Shown here piece by piece: positions 16,763 through 25,630 of a stretch of DNA of 64,000 bases (positions are counted from its first letter, which is position 1; every line of letters starts with the position of its first letter). A program made the position numbers and the translations under genes. This DNA comes from Roseomonas sp. AR75 (GTDB lineage: Bacteria; Pseudomonadota; Alphaproteobacteria; Acetobacterales; Acetobacteraceae): the NCBI RefSeq assembly GCF_005222815.1, contig NZ_STGB01000006.1:806001-870000 (forward strand), in the 5' to 3' direction. The notes under the pieces were generated by a model, which had not been told where the DNA came from, made no database searches, and saw only the letters and a program-made list of their open reading frames with translations.

Positions 16763-18205
16763 ATGTCCGCAGCGAGCGCCGACCAGATCGTGCCCGTCAT
16801 CCTCTCCGGCGGCACCGGGACGCGCCTCTGGCCGCTGTCGCGCGAGGGCTATCCGAAGCAGTTCTGGCCGCTGGCCGCCGGCCGCACCATGCTGCAGGAG
16901 ACCGCCGGCCGCGCCCAGGGGCCGCGCTTCGCCCCGCCGGTGGTGGTGTGCAGCGAGCCGCACCGCTTCCTCGTCGCCGAGCAGATGCGCGAGATCGGGC
17001 TGGACGGCGCGCAGGTGGTGCTGGAGCCGGTGGCGCGGAACTCCGCCGCCGCCATCGCCGCCGCCGCGCTGCTGGTGGGCGAGCACCGGCCCGACGCGGT
17101 GCTGTGGATCCTGGCCGCCGACCATGCGATCACCGACGTCCCCGCCCTGCAGGGCGCGCTGGAGGCCGCGGCGGCGGCGGCGCGGAACGGCAAGATCGTC
17201 ACCTTCGGCATCCGCCCGACCCGCCCCGAGACCGGCTATGGCTACATCGAGGCCGGCGCGTCCCTGCCCGGCACCGAGGCCGGCGGCCATGCCGCGCAGC
17301 AGGTCGCCCGCTTCCTGGAGAAGCCCGACGAGGCGAAGGCCAAGGATCTCGTCGCCGGCGGACGGCATCTCTGGAACAGCGGCATGTTCGTCGCGACCGC
17401 GCGCACCCTGCTGACGGAGTTCGAGGCCTTCGCGCCGGGCGTGCTGGCCGCGGTGCGGGAGGCGGTGACCGGGGCGGAGCGCGACCTGGGCTTCGTGCGC
17501 TTGGGCCCCGGCTTCGCCGCCGCGCCCTCGATCTCCGTGGACTACGCCATCATGGAGCGCACGACGCATGCCGCCGTGGTGCCCTGCGATCCCGGCTGGT
17601 CCGATGTCGGCTCCTGGGATTCGATGTGGGACATCACGCCGAAGGACGCCGCCGGCAATGCCACGGTCGGCCCGGTGGCGCTGGTGGATGCCCGCAACTG
17701 CTTCGTGCGGTCGGAAGGCATCCTGGCCGGCGTGGTGGGGCTGGAGGATGTGGTGCTGGTCGTCACCGACGACGCGGTGCTGGCCTGCCGGCGTGACCGC
17801 GCGCAGGACGTGAAGAAGCTGGTCGAGGCGCTGAAGGCCGGGAAGCGCAAGGAGGCGACGGAGCACCGCAAGGTGTACCGCCCCTGGGGCAGCTACGAGG
17901 GCATCGCGCTGGGAAGCCGCTTCCAGGTGAAGCGGATCATGGTGCGGCCGGGCGCGAAGCTCAGCCTGCAGAAGCACTTCCACCGCGCCGAGCACTGGGT
18001 GGTGGTGGACGGCACCGCGATCGTCGAGAAGGACGCGGAGCGCATCCTGCTGCGCGAGAACGAGAGCGTCTACCTGCCGCTGGGCTGCGTCCACCGGCTG
18101 GAGAATCCCGGCATGATCCCGCTGACTCTGATCGAGGTGCAGGTGGGCTCCTATCTCGGCGAGGACGACATCGTCCGCTTCGAGGACACCTACGGGCGCG
18201 CCTGA
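16763..18205 (+). CDS. manC: Bifunctional mannose-1-phosphate guanylyltransferase / mannose-6-phosphate isomerase
   Basis: 480 residues, type II AlgA/ManC/XanB family. Residues 1-280 form the nucleotidyltransferase with ILSGGTGTRLWPLSREGYPKQF, LAADHAI, and FLEKPDEAKA, which make GDP-mannose from mannose-1-phosphate. Residues 360-480 are the cupin isomerase with YRPWGSY, PGAKLSLQKHFHRAEHW and NESVYLPLGCVHRLENPG. It provides GDP-mannose for capsule or exopolysaccharide. The ATG at 16763 is chosen; an in-frame upstream extension lacks family similarity. It stands alone between the cyclase and the beta-helix protein, about 8.5 kb from the capsule genes. Confidence 0.94.
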   Translation: MSAASADQIVPVILSGGTGTRLWPLSREGYPKQFWPLAAGRTMLQETAGRAQGPRFAPPVVVCSEPHRFLVAEQMREIGLDGAQVVLEPVARNSAAAIAAAALLVGEHRPDAVLWILAADHAITDVPALQGALEAAAAAARNGKIVTFGIRPTRPETGYGYIEAGASLPGTEAGGHAAQQVARFLEKPDEAKAKDLVAGGRHLWNSGMFVATARTLLTEFEAFAPGVLAAVREAVTGAERDLGFVRLGPGFAAAPSISVDYAIMERTTHAAVVPCDPGWSDVGSWDSMWDITPKDAAGNATVGPVALVDARNCFVRSEGILAGVVGLEDVVLVVTDDAVLACRRDRAQDVKKLVEALKAGKRKEATEHRKVYRPWGSYEGIALGSRFQVKRIMVRPGAKLSLQKHFHRAEHWVVVDGTAIVEKDAERILLRENESVYLPLGCVHRLENPGMIPLTLIEVQVGSYLGEDDIVRFEDTYGRA

Positions 18206-18222
18206 GCTTCGTGGCTTGCGTT

Positions 18223-18246
18223 CCCTCCCCCGTTTACGGGGGAGGG
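18223..18246. repeat. REP-like palindrome, likely also the manC terminator
   Basis: Arms CCCTCCCCCG (18223-18232) and CGGGGGAGGG (18237-18246) pair perfectly around TTTA, then TCAGGGTGGGGG continues the family flank in the opposite orientation to the copy at 9177. It lies 18 bp after the manC stop. No T-tract follows. Confidence 0.75.
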
Positions 18247-18371
18247 TCAGGGTGGGGGCCGCTCAACGCCCGTGAACGGCGACATGCGCGACCCCGTCCT
18301 CTCGTTGCCCCAGCAATCCATTTCTGTCACCCTCGCCCGGCGCGTAAGACGCCTGCCCGGGAGAGTGCGTC

Positions 18372-21300
18372 ATGGATCCGGTCCACAACCAGACCAGCGA
18401 CACCTACTACGCGACGCTGAGCGAAGCGATCGCGGTGTCGCAGCCCGGCGACGTACTGGTCCTCGCACCCGGCAGCTATGTCGAGGACTTCCCGGACATC
18501 ACCCACAGCCTGACCATCCGCTGCGACGACGGCATGGCCGCGCTCACCCGCGCCACGCCGCTGACGGTGGATGGCCGCGCGATCCTGAACGTGCCGGGCA
18601 ATCTCGGCGTCGATCTCACCCTGGTCGGCCTCGAGATCTCCGGTGCCGCCCGGCCCGGACCCGATCCGAACGGCGCGGGCGTGCTGCACGAATTCGGCAA
18701 CGGCAACCTGACGATCGAGCGCTGCTACTTCCACGACAACCAGAACGGCCTGCTGGTGGGCGGGGTGAACGAGTTCACGCCCGGAGGCGGATCGCACATC
18801 GTGATCCGCGACTCCGAGTTCAGCGACAACGGCGCGCCGCCCGGCAGCGCCTATGCCGCCGGCGGCAAGTGCCACAACATCTACGTCAACGGGGCGTCCA
18901 GCCTGCTGATCGAGGACAGCTACATCCACTCGGTCTTCTCGCAGGGCCACCAGATCAAGTCGCGCGCCGCGGTCAACATCATCGTCAACAACCGCATCGA
19001 GGACCTGCCCCAGCTCGGCCCCACGGGCTACGGCTCCAGCTACTCGATCGACCTGCCCAATGGCGGCATCGCCGTGATCCGCGGCAACATCATCGAGAAG
19101 GGCCCCTACTCCGTCAGCAAATACGTTATCCACTATGTCGGGGAGGGCCAGCGCTACGCCGAGAACTCCCTGCTGGTCGAGGACAACCAGTTCGTCAACA
19201 AGCGGCCGGACGGCGCGACCATCCTGCTGAACCAGCTCGACGCCAGCGCCATCGCCGGCATCCCCGTCACGGTCGTCAACAACAGCTTTGCCGGTCCGCA
19301 TCCCTACGCCTTCGCCGGCGACATGTATGTCGGCGGCGCGAGCGACGACCTGCTGCTGGGCGGGCCGGGCGCGGACAGCCTCACGGGCGGCCTCGGCAAC
19401 GACACCTACCTGGTGGACAATGCTGGCGACCTCGTCGCGGAAGCGGCGGGCGAGGGCGCGGACACCATCCTGACGACGCTCTCCGCCTTCACGCTCGCCG
19501 CGAATTTCGAGGCGCTGGCGTATGCCGGAGCAGACGACTTCGCGGGCACCGGCAACGGCCTCGCCAACATCCTCGAAGGCGGCGCGGGCGACGACACGCT
19601 GGATGGCGCCGCCGGCGCCGACACGATGCGGGGCGGCGCGGGCGACGACCTCTACTACATCAACGAGATCGGCGATCTTGTCATCGAGCTTGAGGACGAG
19701 GGCGTGGACGGTATCGTCACCGCCCTCGCCACCGTGCTGGCCGACGGCGTCGAGAACCTGACGCTGACCGGCAGCAGCGGCGTCGCCGGCACCGGCAATG
19801 CGCTCGACAACCTGCTGCAGGGCAATGGCGGCGGGAATTCGCTCTCGGGCGGGTTGGGCGACGACACGCTCTCCGGCGCGGCGGGCAACGACGTGCTGGA
19901 TGGCGGCGCGGGGGCGGACAGTCTCTCGGGCGGCATCGGCAACGACCTCTACTTCGTGGACGATGCCGGCGACCTGGTGACGGAGGCGCCCGGCGCCGGC
20001 ATCGACGAGGTGCGCGCGAGCCTCGGCGCCTTTGCACTGACCGCCGACGTCGAGAACCTGACCTTCATCGGCACCGGCGGCTTCGCCGGTACCGGCAATG
20101 CGCTGGCGAACCGGATCATGGGCGGCGCAGGCGACGATTCGCTCAAGGGCGAGGGCGGCGCCGATTCGCTCTCTGCCCTGGCCGGCGCCGACACGCTGGA
20201 TGGCGGCACCGGCGCCGACACCATGGCGGGCGGCACCGGGAACGACACCTATGTGGTGGACAGCGCTACGGACAAGGTGACGGAGGGCGCCGGCGGCGGC
20301 ATCGACACGGTGCGCACCACCCTCTCGGTCTATACCACGCCCTCGCAGGTGGAGCGGCTGGTCTTCATCGGCACCGGCAACTTCGCCGGCACCGGCAGCA
20401 GCCTGGCGAATGCGATCACCGGCGGCGACGGCGCGGACACGCTGAATGGCGGCAGCGGCGCCGACACCCTGACCGGCGGCGCCGGCAACGACACCTATGT
20501 GCTGGACAATGCCCAGGATCGCATCGTGGAGACGGCCGGTGGCGGGACCGACACCGTGCGCACCACGCTGCGCAGCTACACGTTGGGCGCCGAGCTGGAA
20601 CATCTGGTCTTCACCGGCACGATGAGCTTCGCCGGCACCGGCAATGCCGGCGGCAACCGCATCACCGGCGCCGGCGCGGCGGACACGCTGGATGGCGGCA
20701 CCGGCGCGGACACGCTGACCGGCGGCGCGGGCAACGATGTCTATGTGCTGGACGATGCCGGCGACGTGGTGGTGGACAGCGCCGGCAACGACACGGTCCA
20801 GACGCGCCTCGCCGCCTTCGATCTCGCCGGGTATGCCGCGGTGGAGAACCTCGCCTTCATCGGCACCGGCGGCTTCGCCGGAATGGGCAATGCGCTCGCC
20901 AACCGCCTTACCGGCGGGGCGCAGGACGACCGCCTGGAAGGCGGGCATGGCAACGACACGCTCTCCGGCGGGTCGGGGGCCGATACGCTGGTCGGCGGCG
21001 ACGGTGCGGACAGCATGGCAGGCGGCCTCGGCGACGATGTGTTCGTGCTGGCCGAGGCCGGCGATCTGGTGCTGGAGGCCGCGGGCGCCGGCATCGATAC
21101 GGTGCGCACCAGCCTTGCGGCCTACACGCTCGGCAGCAATGTCGAGGCGCTGGTCTTCACCGGCACGGGCGGCTTCGCCGGCACCGGCAACAGCCTGGAC
21201 AACGCGCTGACCGGCGGCGATGGCGCCGACACGCTGAACGGCGGCAGCGGTGCCGACACGCTGACCGGTGGGCTCGGCGACGACACCTATGTGGTGGACA

Positions 21301-21995
21301 GCCTGCTCGACCTGGTGGTGGAGCAGCCGGGCGGGGGCACCGACACGGTGCGCACCAACCTTGCGAGCCTGACGCTCGGCGCGGAGCTGGAGGCGCTGGT
21401 CTACACCAGCACCAACAGCTTCCGCGGCACCGGGAACGACGCCGCGAACGCCATCACCGGCGGCAACGGCGCCGACACGCTGGATGGCGGCGCCGGCGCG
21501 GATACGCTGAGCGGCGGCGCGGGCAACGACCTCTACATCGTGGACGACGCGGGCGACGTGGTGATCGACAGCGCCGGCAGCACCGACACGGCGCAGACCA
21601 CGCTCGCCAGCTACCTACTGGCCGAGGGCGTGGAGCGGCTGGTCTTCGCCGGTGCGGGTGGCTTCGCCGGTACTGGCAATGCGCTGGCGAACCGCATCAC
21701 CGGCGGCGACGGCGCGGACACGCTGGATGGCGGCGCGGGGGCCGACACGCTGATCGGCGGCGCGGGGGCGGACCTGTTCCGCTTCGTCGCCGGTGAGGCG
21801 GATGGCGACGCGGTCAGCGACTTCGCCGGCGACGGCCTGCTCTTCATCGGCTTCGGCACGGCGGCGGAAGGCGCCTTCGTCACGAAGATCGCGACATCCA
21901 CCTTCCTGGTCAGCTCCGGCGACGGGCTGGCGACGGCGACGATCCGGCTCAGCGGCGTCGCGGCACTCGACCCGGCGGACTACGCCTTCACCTGA
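18372..21995 (+). CDS. Secreted beta-helix protein with nine RTX-like tandem modules
   Basis: 1207 residues. Residues 1-310 look like a right-handed parallel beta-helix (repeated strand/turn pattern such as NLTIERCYFHDNQNGLLV and LLVEDNQFVNKRP), as in pectate lyases and polysaccharide-modifying enzymes. From about 315 to 1120, nine modules of 80-100 residues each combine a calcium-binding GG-x-G-x-D run, a GNDTYVVDNAGDLV-type strand, a DTVRTTL..YTL segment and a GFAGTGNALAN hinge. The last 70 residues resemble type I secretion C-termini; there is no signal peptide. The start has GGGAGAG upstream. No hlyBD-like genes are in the window. Role as adhesin, matrix protein or lyase is undecided. Confidence 0.88.
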   Translation: MDPVHNQTSDTYYATLSEAIAVSQPGDVLVLAPGSYVEDFPDITHSLTIRCDDGMAALTRATPLTVDGRAILNVPGNLGVDLTLVGLEISGAARPGPDPNGAGVLHEFGNGNLTIERCYFHDNQNGLLVGGVNEFTPGGGSHIVIRDSEFSDNGAPPGSAYAAGGKCHNIYVNGASSLLIEDSYIHSVFSQGHQIKSRAAVNIIVNNRIEDLPQLGPTGYGSSYSIDLPNGGIAVIRGNIIEKGPYSVSKYVIHYVGEGQRYAENSLLVEDNQFVNKRPDGATILLNQLDASAIAGIPVTVVNNSFAGPHPYAFAGDMYVGGASDDLLLGGPGADSLTGGLGNDTYLVDNAGDLVAEAAGEGADTILTTLSAFTLAANFEALAYAGADDFAGTGNGLANILEGGAGDDTLDGAAGADTMRGGAGDDLYYINEIGDLVIELEDEGVDGIVTALATVLADGVENLTLTGSSGVAGTGNALDNLLQGNGGGNSLSGGLGDDTLSGAAGNDVLDGGAGADSLSGGIGNDLYFVDDAGDLVTEAPGAGIDEVRASLGAFALTADVENLTFIGTGGFAGTGNALANRIMGGAGDDSLKGEGGADSLSALAGADTLDGGTGADTMAGGTGNDTYVVDSATDKVTEGAGGGIDTVRTTLSVYTTPSQVERLVFIGTGNFAGTGSSLANAITGGDGADTLNGGSGADTLTGGAGNDTYVLDNAQDRIVETAGGGTDTVRTTLRSYTLGAELEHLVFTGTMSFAGTGNAGGNRITGAGAADTLDGGTGADTLTGGAGNDVYVLDDAGDVVVDSAGNDTVQTRLAAFDLAGYAAVENLAFIGTGGFAGMGNALANRLTGGAQDDRLEGGHGNDTLSGGSGADTLVGGDGADSMAGGLGDDVFVLAEAGDLVLEAAGAGIDTVRTSLAAYTLGSNVEALVFTGTGGFAGTGNSLDNALTGGDGADTLNGGSGADTLTGGLGDDTYVVDSLLDLVVEQPGGGTDTVRTNLASLTLGAELEALVYTSTNSFRGTGNDAANAITGGNGADTLDGGAGADTLSGGAGNDLYIVDDAGDVVIDSAGSTDTAQTTLASYLLAEGVERLVFAGAGGFAGTGNALANRITGGDGADTLDGGAGADTLIGGAGADLFRFVAGEADGDAVSDFAGDGLLFIGFGTAAEGAFVTKIATSTFLVSSGDGLATATIRLSGVAALDPADYAFT

Positions 21996-22034
21996 CGCTT
22001 CCGGCGCCGGCGCGGGCACGCTACGGAAGGTGTC

Positions 22035-24200
22035 ATGCCCGCCGATGCGCCGCCGCCCCGCCCGGGCGCACCCGAGGATACGCGCCCGCCGCTGGCCGAG
22101 GCCGAGGCGCGGCGCGCCGCCGGCGACTGGCGCGGCGCTGCCGCCGCCTATGCCGCGCATCTGGCCGCGCGGCCGCAGGACTGGCCGGTCTGGATCCAGC
22201 ACGGGCATTGCGTGAAGGAGGCCGGCGACCCGGCGGGCGCGCTGGCGTCCTATCGCCGTGCCGAAGCCGGGCTGCCGGACGATGCCGACCTGCAGCTCCA
22301 GATCGGCCATGCGCTGAAGCTGACCGGTGACCTGGCCGGCGCCCGCGCGGCCTATGCCCGTGCGCTGGAACTCGACCCGGTGCATGGCGCGGCCTGGCAG
22401 GAAGTGGCTTCCCTGCTCGGCAGCACCGGCGCGGCGGCGGAGCCGGCGGGCCTCAGCCTGCTGGACGATCTGCGCCTGGTCTTCGACCTGTCGGACCTGA
22501 TGTCCTGGTTCGGCAGCAACCGCGCGCCGAGCGGCATCCAGCGCGTGCAGATGGAGATCGCCGCCGCCGCGCTGGCGCGCGATGCCGCGATGGCCGAGGT
22601 GCGGCTGGCGGTGTTCCGCCCGCAGCGCGGCGCCTGGCGCGAGCTGCCGCCGGAAGCCTTCCGCCGCCTCTGCGCCCTGTCGCGTGGCGGCGCGGATGCC
22701 GCGGATTCCGAATGGCAGGCCACGCGCGCCCAGGTCGAGGCGATGCTGGACGCGGCGCCGGACATGGTCTTTCCGGACGGCGCCTGGCTGGTGAACCTCG
22801 GCTCCGCCTGGTGGCTCGCCGGCTATCACCAGGCGGTGCGCGCGGCGCGGGCGCGGCAAGGGCTGCGCTATGCCGCGCTGGTGCACGATGCCGGACCGAT
22901 CGTGATACCCGAGCACAGCGAGCCCGCCGTCTCCGCCCGCTTCGCGCGCTGGTTCACCGCGCTGGCCGGCGCGGCCGACCTGGTGCTGGCCGTGTCGGAC
23001 TCCACCCGTGGCGACGTGACCCGGTTGGCCGAGCAGGCGCTGACGGGCCTGCCCTTCCCGCCGGTGCGGCTGATGCGCCCCGACGGCGTGCTGCCGCCGC
23101 TTCCCGCCGCCGCGCCGCATCCCCGCGAGGCCGAGCTGCTCGGCGCGCCCTATGTGCTGTGCGTCGGCACGATCGAGAGCCGGAAGGATCACCTCTTCGT
23201 CCTGAACGCGTGGCTTGCGCTGCTGCGCCGCCATGGGGATGCCGTGCCGCCGCTGGTGCTGGTCGGACGCGCCGGTTTCAACGCCGCGCCGGCGCTCGCG
23301 CTGCTGCGCCGCGCGCCGGTGCTGGCCGGGCGCGTGACATGGCTGGACGATGTTGCCGACGATGCGCTGGCGCGGCTCTATGCGGGCGCGCTGTTCACCA
23401 TCTACCACTCGCAGCACGAAGGCTGGGGCCTGCCCGTGACGGAGGCGCTGGCCGCCGGCAAGGTGGTGCTGGCGCCAGGCCACAGCGGCTTGCTGGAATC
23501 CGGCCAGGGCCTCGCCCTGCACCATGCCCCCGGCAGCGAGCCGGAATTTCTGGACCTCGTGGAGAAGCTGCTCTTCCAAGCGGGATTCCGCGAAGCCGCC
23601 GAAGCGCGCATCGCGGCAGGCCGGCGGCTGCGAAGCTGGCGGGCGATCGCCGCGGAGCTGGTGGAGACGCTGCGCGCCGTCCCGCCCGGTGCGCCGGCCA
23701 CGCTGCCGCCGCCGCCGCTCGGCACGGTGCACGGTATCGGCGAGAGCACCGCCGCGCAGCCCTCGCCGGCCATGCTCTGGTCGGAGATGCTGCGTGAGGG
23801 CGCCGGCTGGCAGGTGCCGGAGATGTGGGGCTGCTGGACCAGGCCGGGCCGCGCGCTGCTGCGCCTGCCGCTGCCCGCCGCATCGGGTCCGCTGCGCCTG
23901 CACCTCGCGCTGCGCGGCCCGGACGCCCCGCGGGAGGTCGCGCTGCGCGTCGGCCGCGGCGCGCGGCAGGTGGTGCAGGTCGCGCCCGATGCCCGGCCCG
24001 TGGTGGTGCTGGACCTGCCGGAGCCGGGGTCGGTGGCTGAGATCGTCATCGAGGCACAGCCCGCCGAGGAGGATGCCGCGCCCGACATCGGGATCGGCGC
24101 GGTCGCGGTGATGGCCTGCGCGCCGGAGGATCTGGCGGCGCGGCTCGGCTTCCTCGAACGCCTGCGCTTCGTCTGGCCGGAGATGGCGAGCGCGCGATAG
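22035..24200 (+). CDS. TPR-containing glycosyltransferase with extra C-terminal domain
   Basis: 721 residues in three parts. Residues 18-135 are TPR-like helical repeats (AEARRAAGDWRGAAAAYAAHL, LTGDLAGARAAYARALELDP). Residues 150-560 are a GT4-type glycosyltransferase with FDLSDLMSWFGSNRAPSGIQRVQ, LCVGTIESRKDHLFVLNAW and HSQHEGWGLPVTEALAAGK. Residues 600-700 are beta-rich (LRLHLALRGPDAPREVALRVG) and unassigned. It has GGAAGG before the ATG and lies 39 bp after the beta-helix gene, so the two may be co-transcribed and the enzyme could glycosylate a surface polymer or the secreted protein. That link is inference. Confidence 0.85.
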   Translation: MPADAPPPRPGAPEDTRPPLAEAEARRAAGDWRGAAAAYAAHLAARPQDWPVWIQHGHCVKEAGDPAGALASYRRAEAGLPDDADLQLQIGHALKLTGDLAGARAAYARALELDPVHGAAWQEVASLLGSTGAAAEPAGLSLLDDLRLVFDLSDLMSWFGSNRAPSGIQRVQMEIAAAALARDAAMAEVRLAVFRPQRGAWRELPPEAFRRLCALSRGGADAADSEWQATRAQVEAMLDAAPDMVFPDGAWLVNLGSAWWLAGYHQAVRAARARQGLRYAALVHDAGPIVIPEHSEPAVSARFARWFTALAGAADLVLAVSDSTRGDVTRLAEQALTGLPFPPVRLMRPDGVLPPLPAAAPHPREAELLGAPYVLCVGTIESRKDHLFVLNAWLALLRRHGDAVPPLVLVGRAGFNAAPALALLRRAPVLAGRVTWLDDVADDALARLYAGALFTIYHSQHEGWGLPVTEALAAGKVVLAPGHSGLLESGQGLALHHAPGSEPEFLDLVEKLLFQAGFREAAEARIAAGRRLRSWRAIAAELVETLRAVPPGAPATLPPPPLGTVHGIGESTAAQPSPAMLWSEMLREGAGWQVPEMWGCWTRPGRALLRLPLPAASGPLRLHLALRGPDAPREVALRVGRGARQVVQVAPDARPVVVLDLPEPGSVAEIVIEAQPAEEDAAPDIGIGAVAVMACAPEDLAARLGFLERLRFVWPEMASAR

Positions 24201-24230
24201 GCTGCCGGCGACAAAGCCGGGAGCGGATGG

Positions 24231-25619
24231 ATGCGCAGCCTCGTCATCGAGCCACGCTGGATATGGGATGCGGCGGGCGGCCTGCGCGGCGGCCGCTTCG
24301 TCATCGTGCAGGATGGCCGCATCGCCGATGTGGTGACCGAGCGCCCGACGCTGGACGCGGAGCGCATCGCGCTGCCGGACGGTTTCCTGCTGCCGGGCTT
24401 CGTCAACCTGCACAACCACGCCTTCAGCGCGCCGCTGTTCCGCGGCCTGGCTGACGACATCGAGGAAGGCGACCTGCCGGGCGACATCGTCTACGCGCTG
24501 CTCATGCCGCTCGGCGACATCGCGGCGGAGGCGCTGAGCGAGGAGGAGATCGGCGACGTCGCGGAGATGGCGCTGATCGAGACGCTGAAGGGCGGCTCCA
24601 CCACCATCATGGATGTGTGGCGGCTGCAGCAGGCGCCCTTCATCGAGCGCGGCCGGCGGCTCGGCCTGCGCACCTATTCCTGCCCCTACCTGTTCTCCAC
24701 GCCGAAGATGGACATGACGCCGGACGGCAGGCCGATCACCGCGCCGCCCGCCGCCGACACCGGCTTCGACACGGTGATGGACCTGTTCCGGCGCTACGAC
24801 GAAGGCCCGCGTGGGCGCACGCGCATCGGCTTCGGGCCGCATGGCCTCGACACCTGCACGCCGGAGCTGCTGACGCGGATCGGCCGCACGGTGGAAGAGA
24901 TCGGCTGCCCGCTGACCATCCACGCCGCACAGAGCGACGTGGAACTGCAGATTGTGCGCGAACGCTACGGCAAGTCGCCGATCGAGCACCTGCGCGACAT
25001 GGAGCTGCTGCGGCCGGGGACCGTGCTGGCGCATTGCGTGAAGGCGACGGACGAGGAGCTGGCGATCATCCGCGCGCAGGACGCGGCGGTGGCGTCATGC
25101 CCCTACGCCTTCGCACGCAGCGGCCTCGGCGTGCCCTTCGCGCGCTTCCTCGACAGCGGGGTGCGGCTCGGCGTCGGCACGGATGGCGTCGGGCTCGACA
25201 TGGTGGCGGAGCTGCGCGCCGCGCAGATGCTGGCCAAGGTGCAGGCGGGGCGCGGGGGCATCGCCTCGGCCGAGGCGATGCTGCGCTCCGCGACGGCTGG
25301 CGGCGCGACGGCGATCGGGCGCGACGACCTCGGCACGCTGGCCAAGGGCGCGGCGGCGGACCTGCTGCTGTTCGACCTGTCGGCCGCACGCTACCAGCCG
25401 GTGTGGAACCCGCTGCAGGCGCTGCTGACCAGCGGCGTCGCGGCCGACCTGCGCCTGCTGATGGTGGATGGCGTGGCGCTGCTGCGGGATGGCCGCGTGA
25501 CGACGGCAGACGAGGCCGCTGTCACGCGCCGTGGCGCGGCGGCGATCCGGAAGGTCTGGGACAAGGCGCGGGCGCTCGGGCGCATTCCCGCGCGCGTCGC
25601 CGCGCGCGGTGCGGCCTAG
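24231..25619 (+). CDS. Amidohydrolase (ATZ/TRZ, S-adenosylhomocysteine deaminase-like)
   Basis: 462 residues, TIM-barrel metal-dependent hydrolase. LPGFVNLHNHAFSAPLFRGLADD carries the HxH metal pair near residue 60, IHAAQS gives the third histidine near 230, AHCVK the fourth near 266, and GTDGVG the metal-binding aspartate near 320. In deaminases of this group the segment is usually H-x-x-E; here glutamine replaces glutamate, so the reaction may be hydrolysis other than a standard deamination. It faces a convergent NMT1-like binding protein gene 11 bp away, hinting at uptake and breakdown of the same nitrogenous compound. Confidence 0.87.
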   Translation: MRSLVIEPRWIWDAAGGLRGGRFVIVQDGRIADVVTERPTLDAERIALPDGFLLPGFVNLHNHAFSAPLFRGLADDIEEGDLPGDIVYALLMPLGDIAAEALSEEEIGDVAEMALIETLKGGSTTIMDVWRLQQAPFIERGRRLGLRTYSCPYLFSTPKMDMTPDGRPITAPPAADTGFDTVMDLFRRYDEGPRGRTRIGFGPHGLDTCTPELLTRIGRTVEEIGCPLTIHAAQSDVELQIVRERYGKSPIEHLRDMELLRPGTVLAHCVKATDEELAIIRAQDAAVASCPYAFARSGLGVPFARFLDSGVRLGVGTDGVGLDMVAELRAAQMLAKVQAGRGGIASAEAMLRSATAGGATAIGRDDLGTLAKGAAADLLLFDLSAARYQPVWNPLQALLTSGVAADLRLLMVDGVALLRDGRVTTADEAAVTRRGAAAIRKVWDKARALGRIPARVAARGAA

Positions 25620-25630
25620 AGGCGCCGGCG

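Noticed and set aside
18327..20948. An 873-codon open frame on the minus strand opposite the beta-helix/RTX gene
   Set aside because: It is the complement of a repetitive GC-rich gene; the translation is Val/Ala/Gly/Arg repeats with no domain, and the plus strand has clear RTX motifs.
19320..21780. Regular repeats with about 240-300 bp period, considered as CRISPR or DNA satellite
   Set aside because: Units are far too long for CRISPR, lie inside one reading frame and encode RTX-like protein modules.
21615..25034. A 1139-codon open frame on the minus strand
   Set aside because: It crosses three well-supported plus-strand genes (the beta-helix protein, the glycosyltransferase, the amidohydrolase) and is rich in Arg, Gln and His, typical of antisense frames in high-GC DNA.
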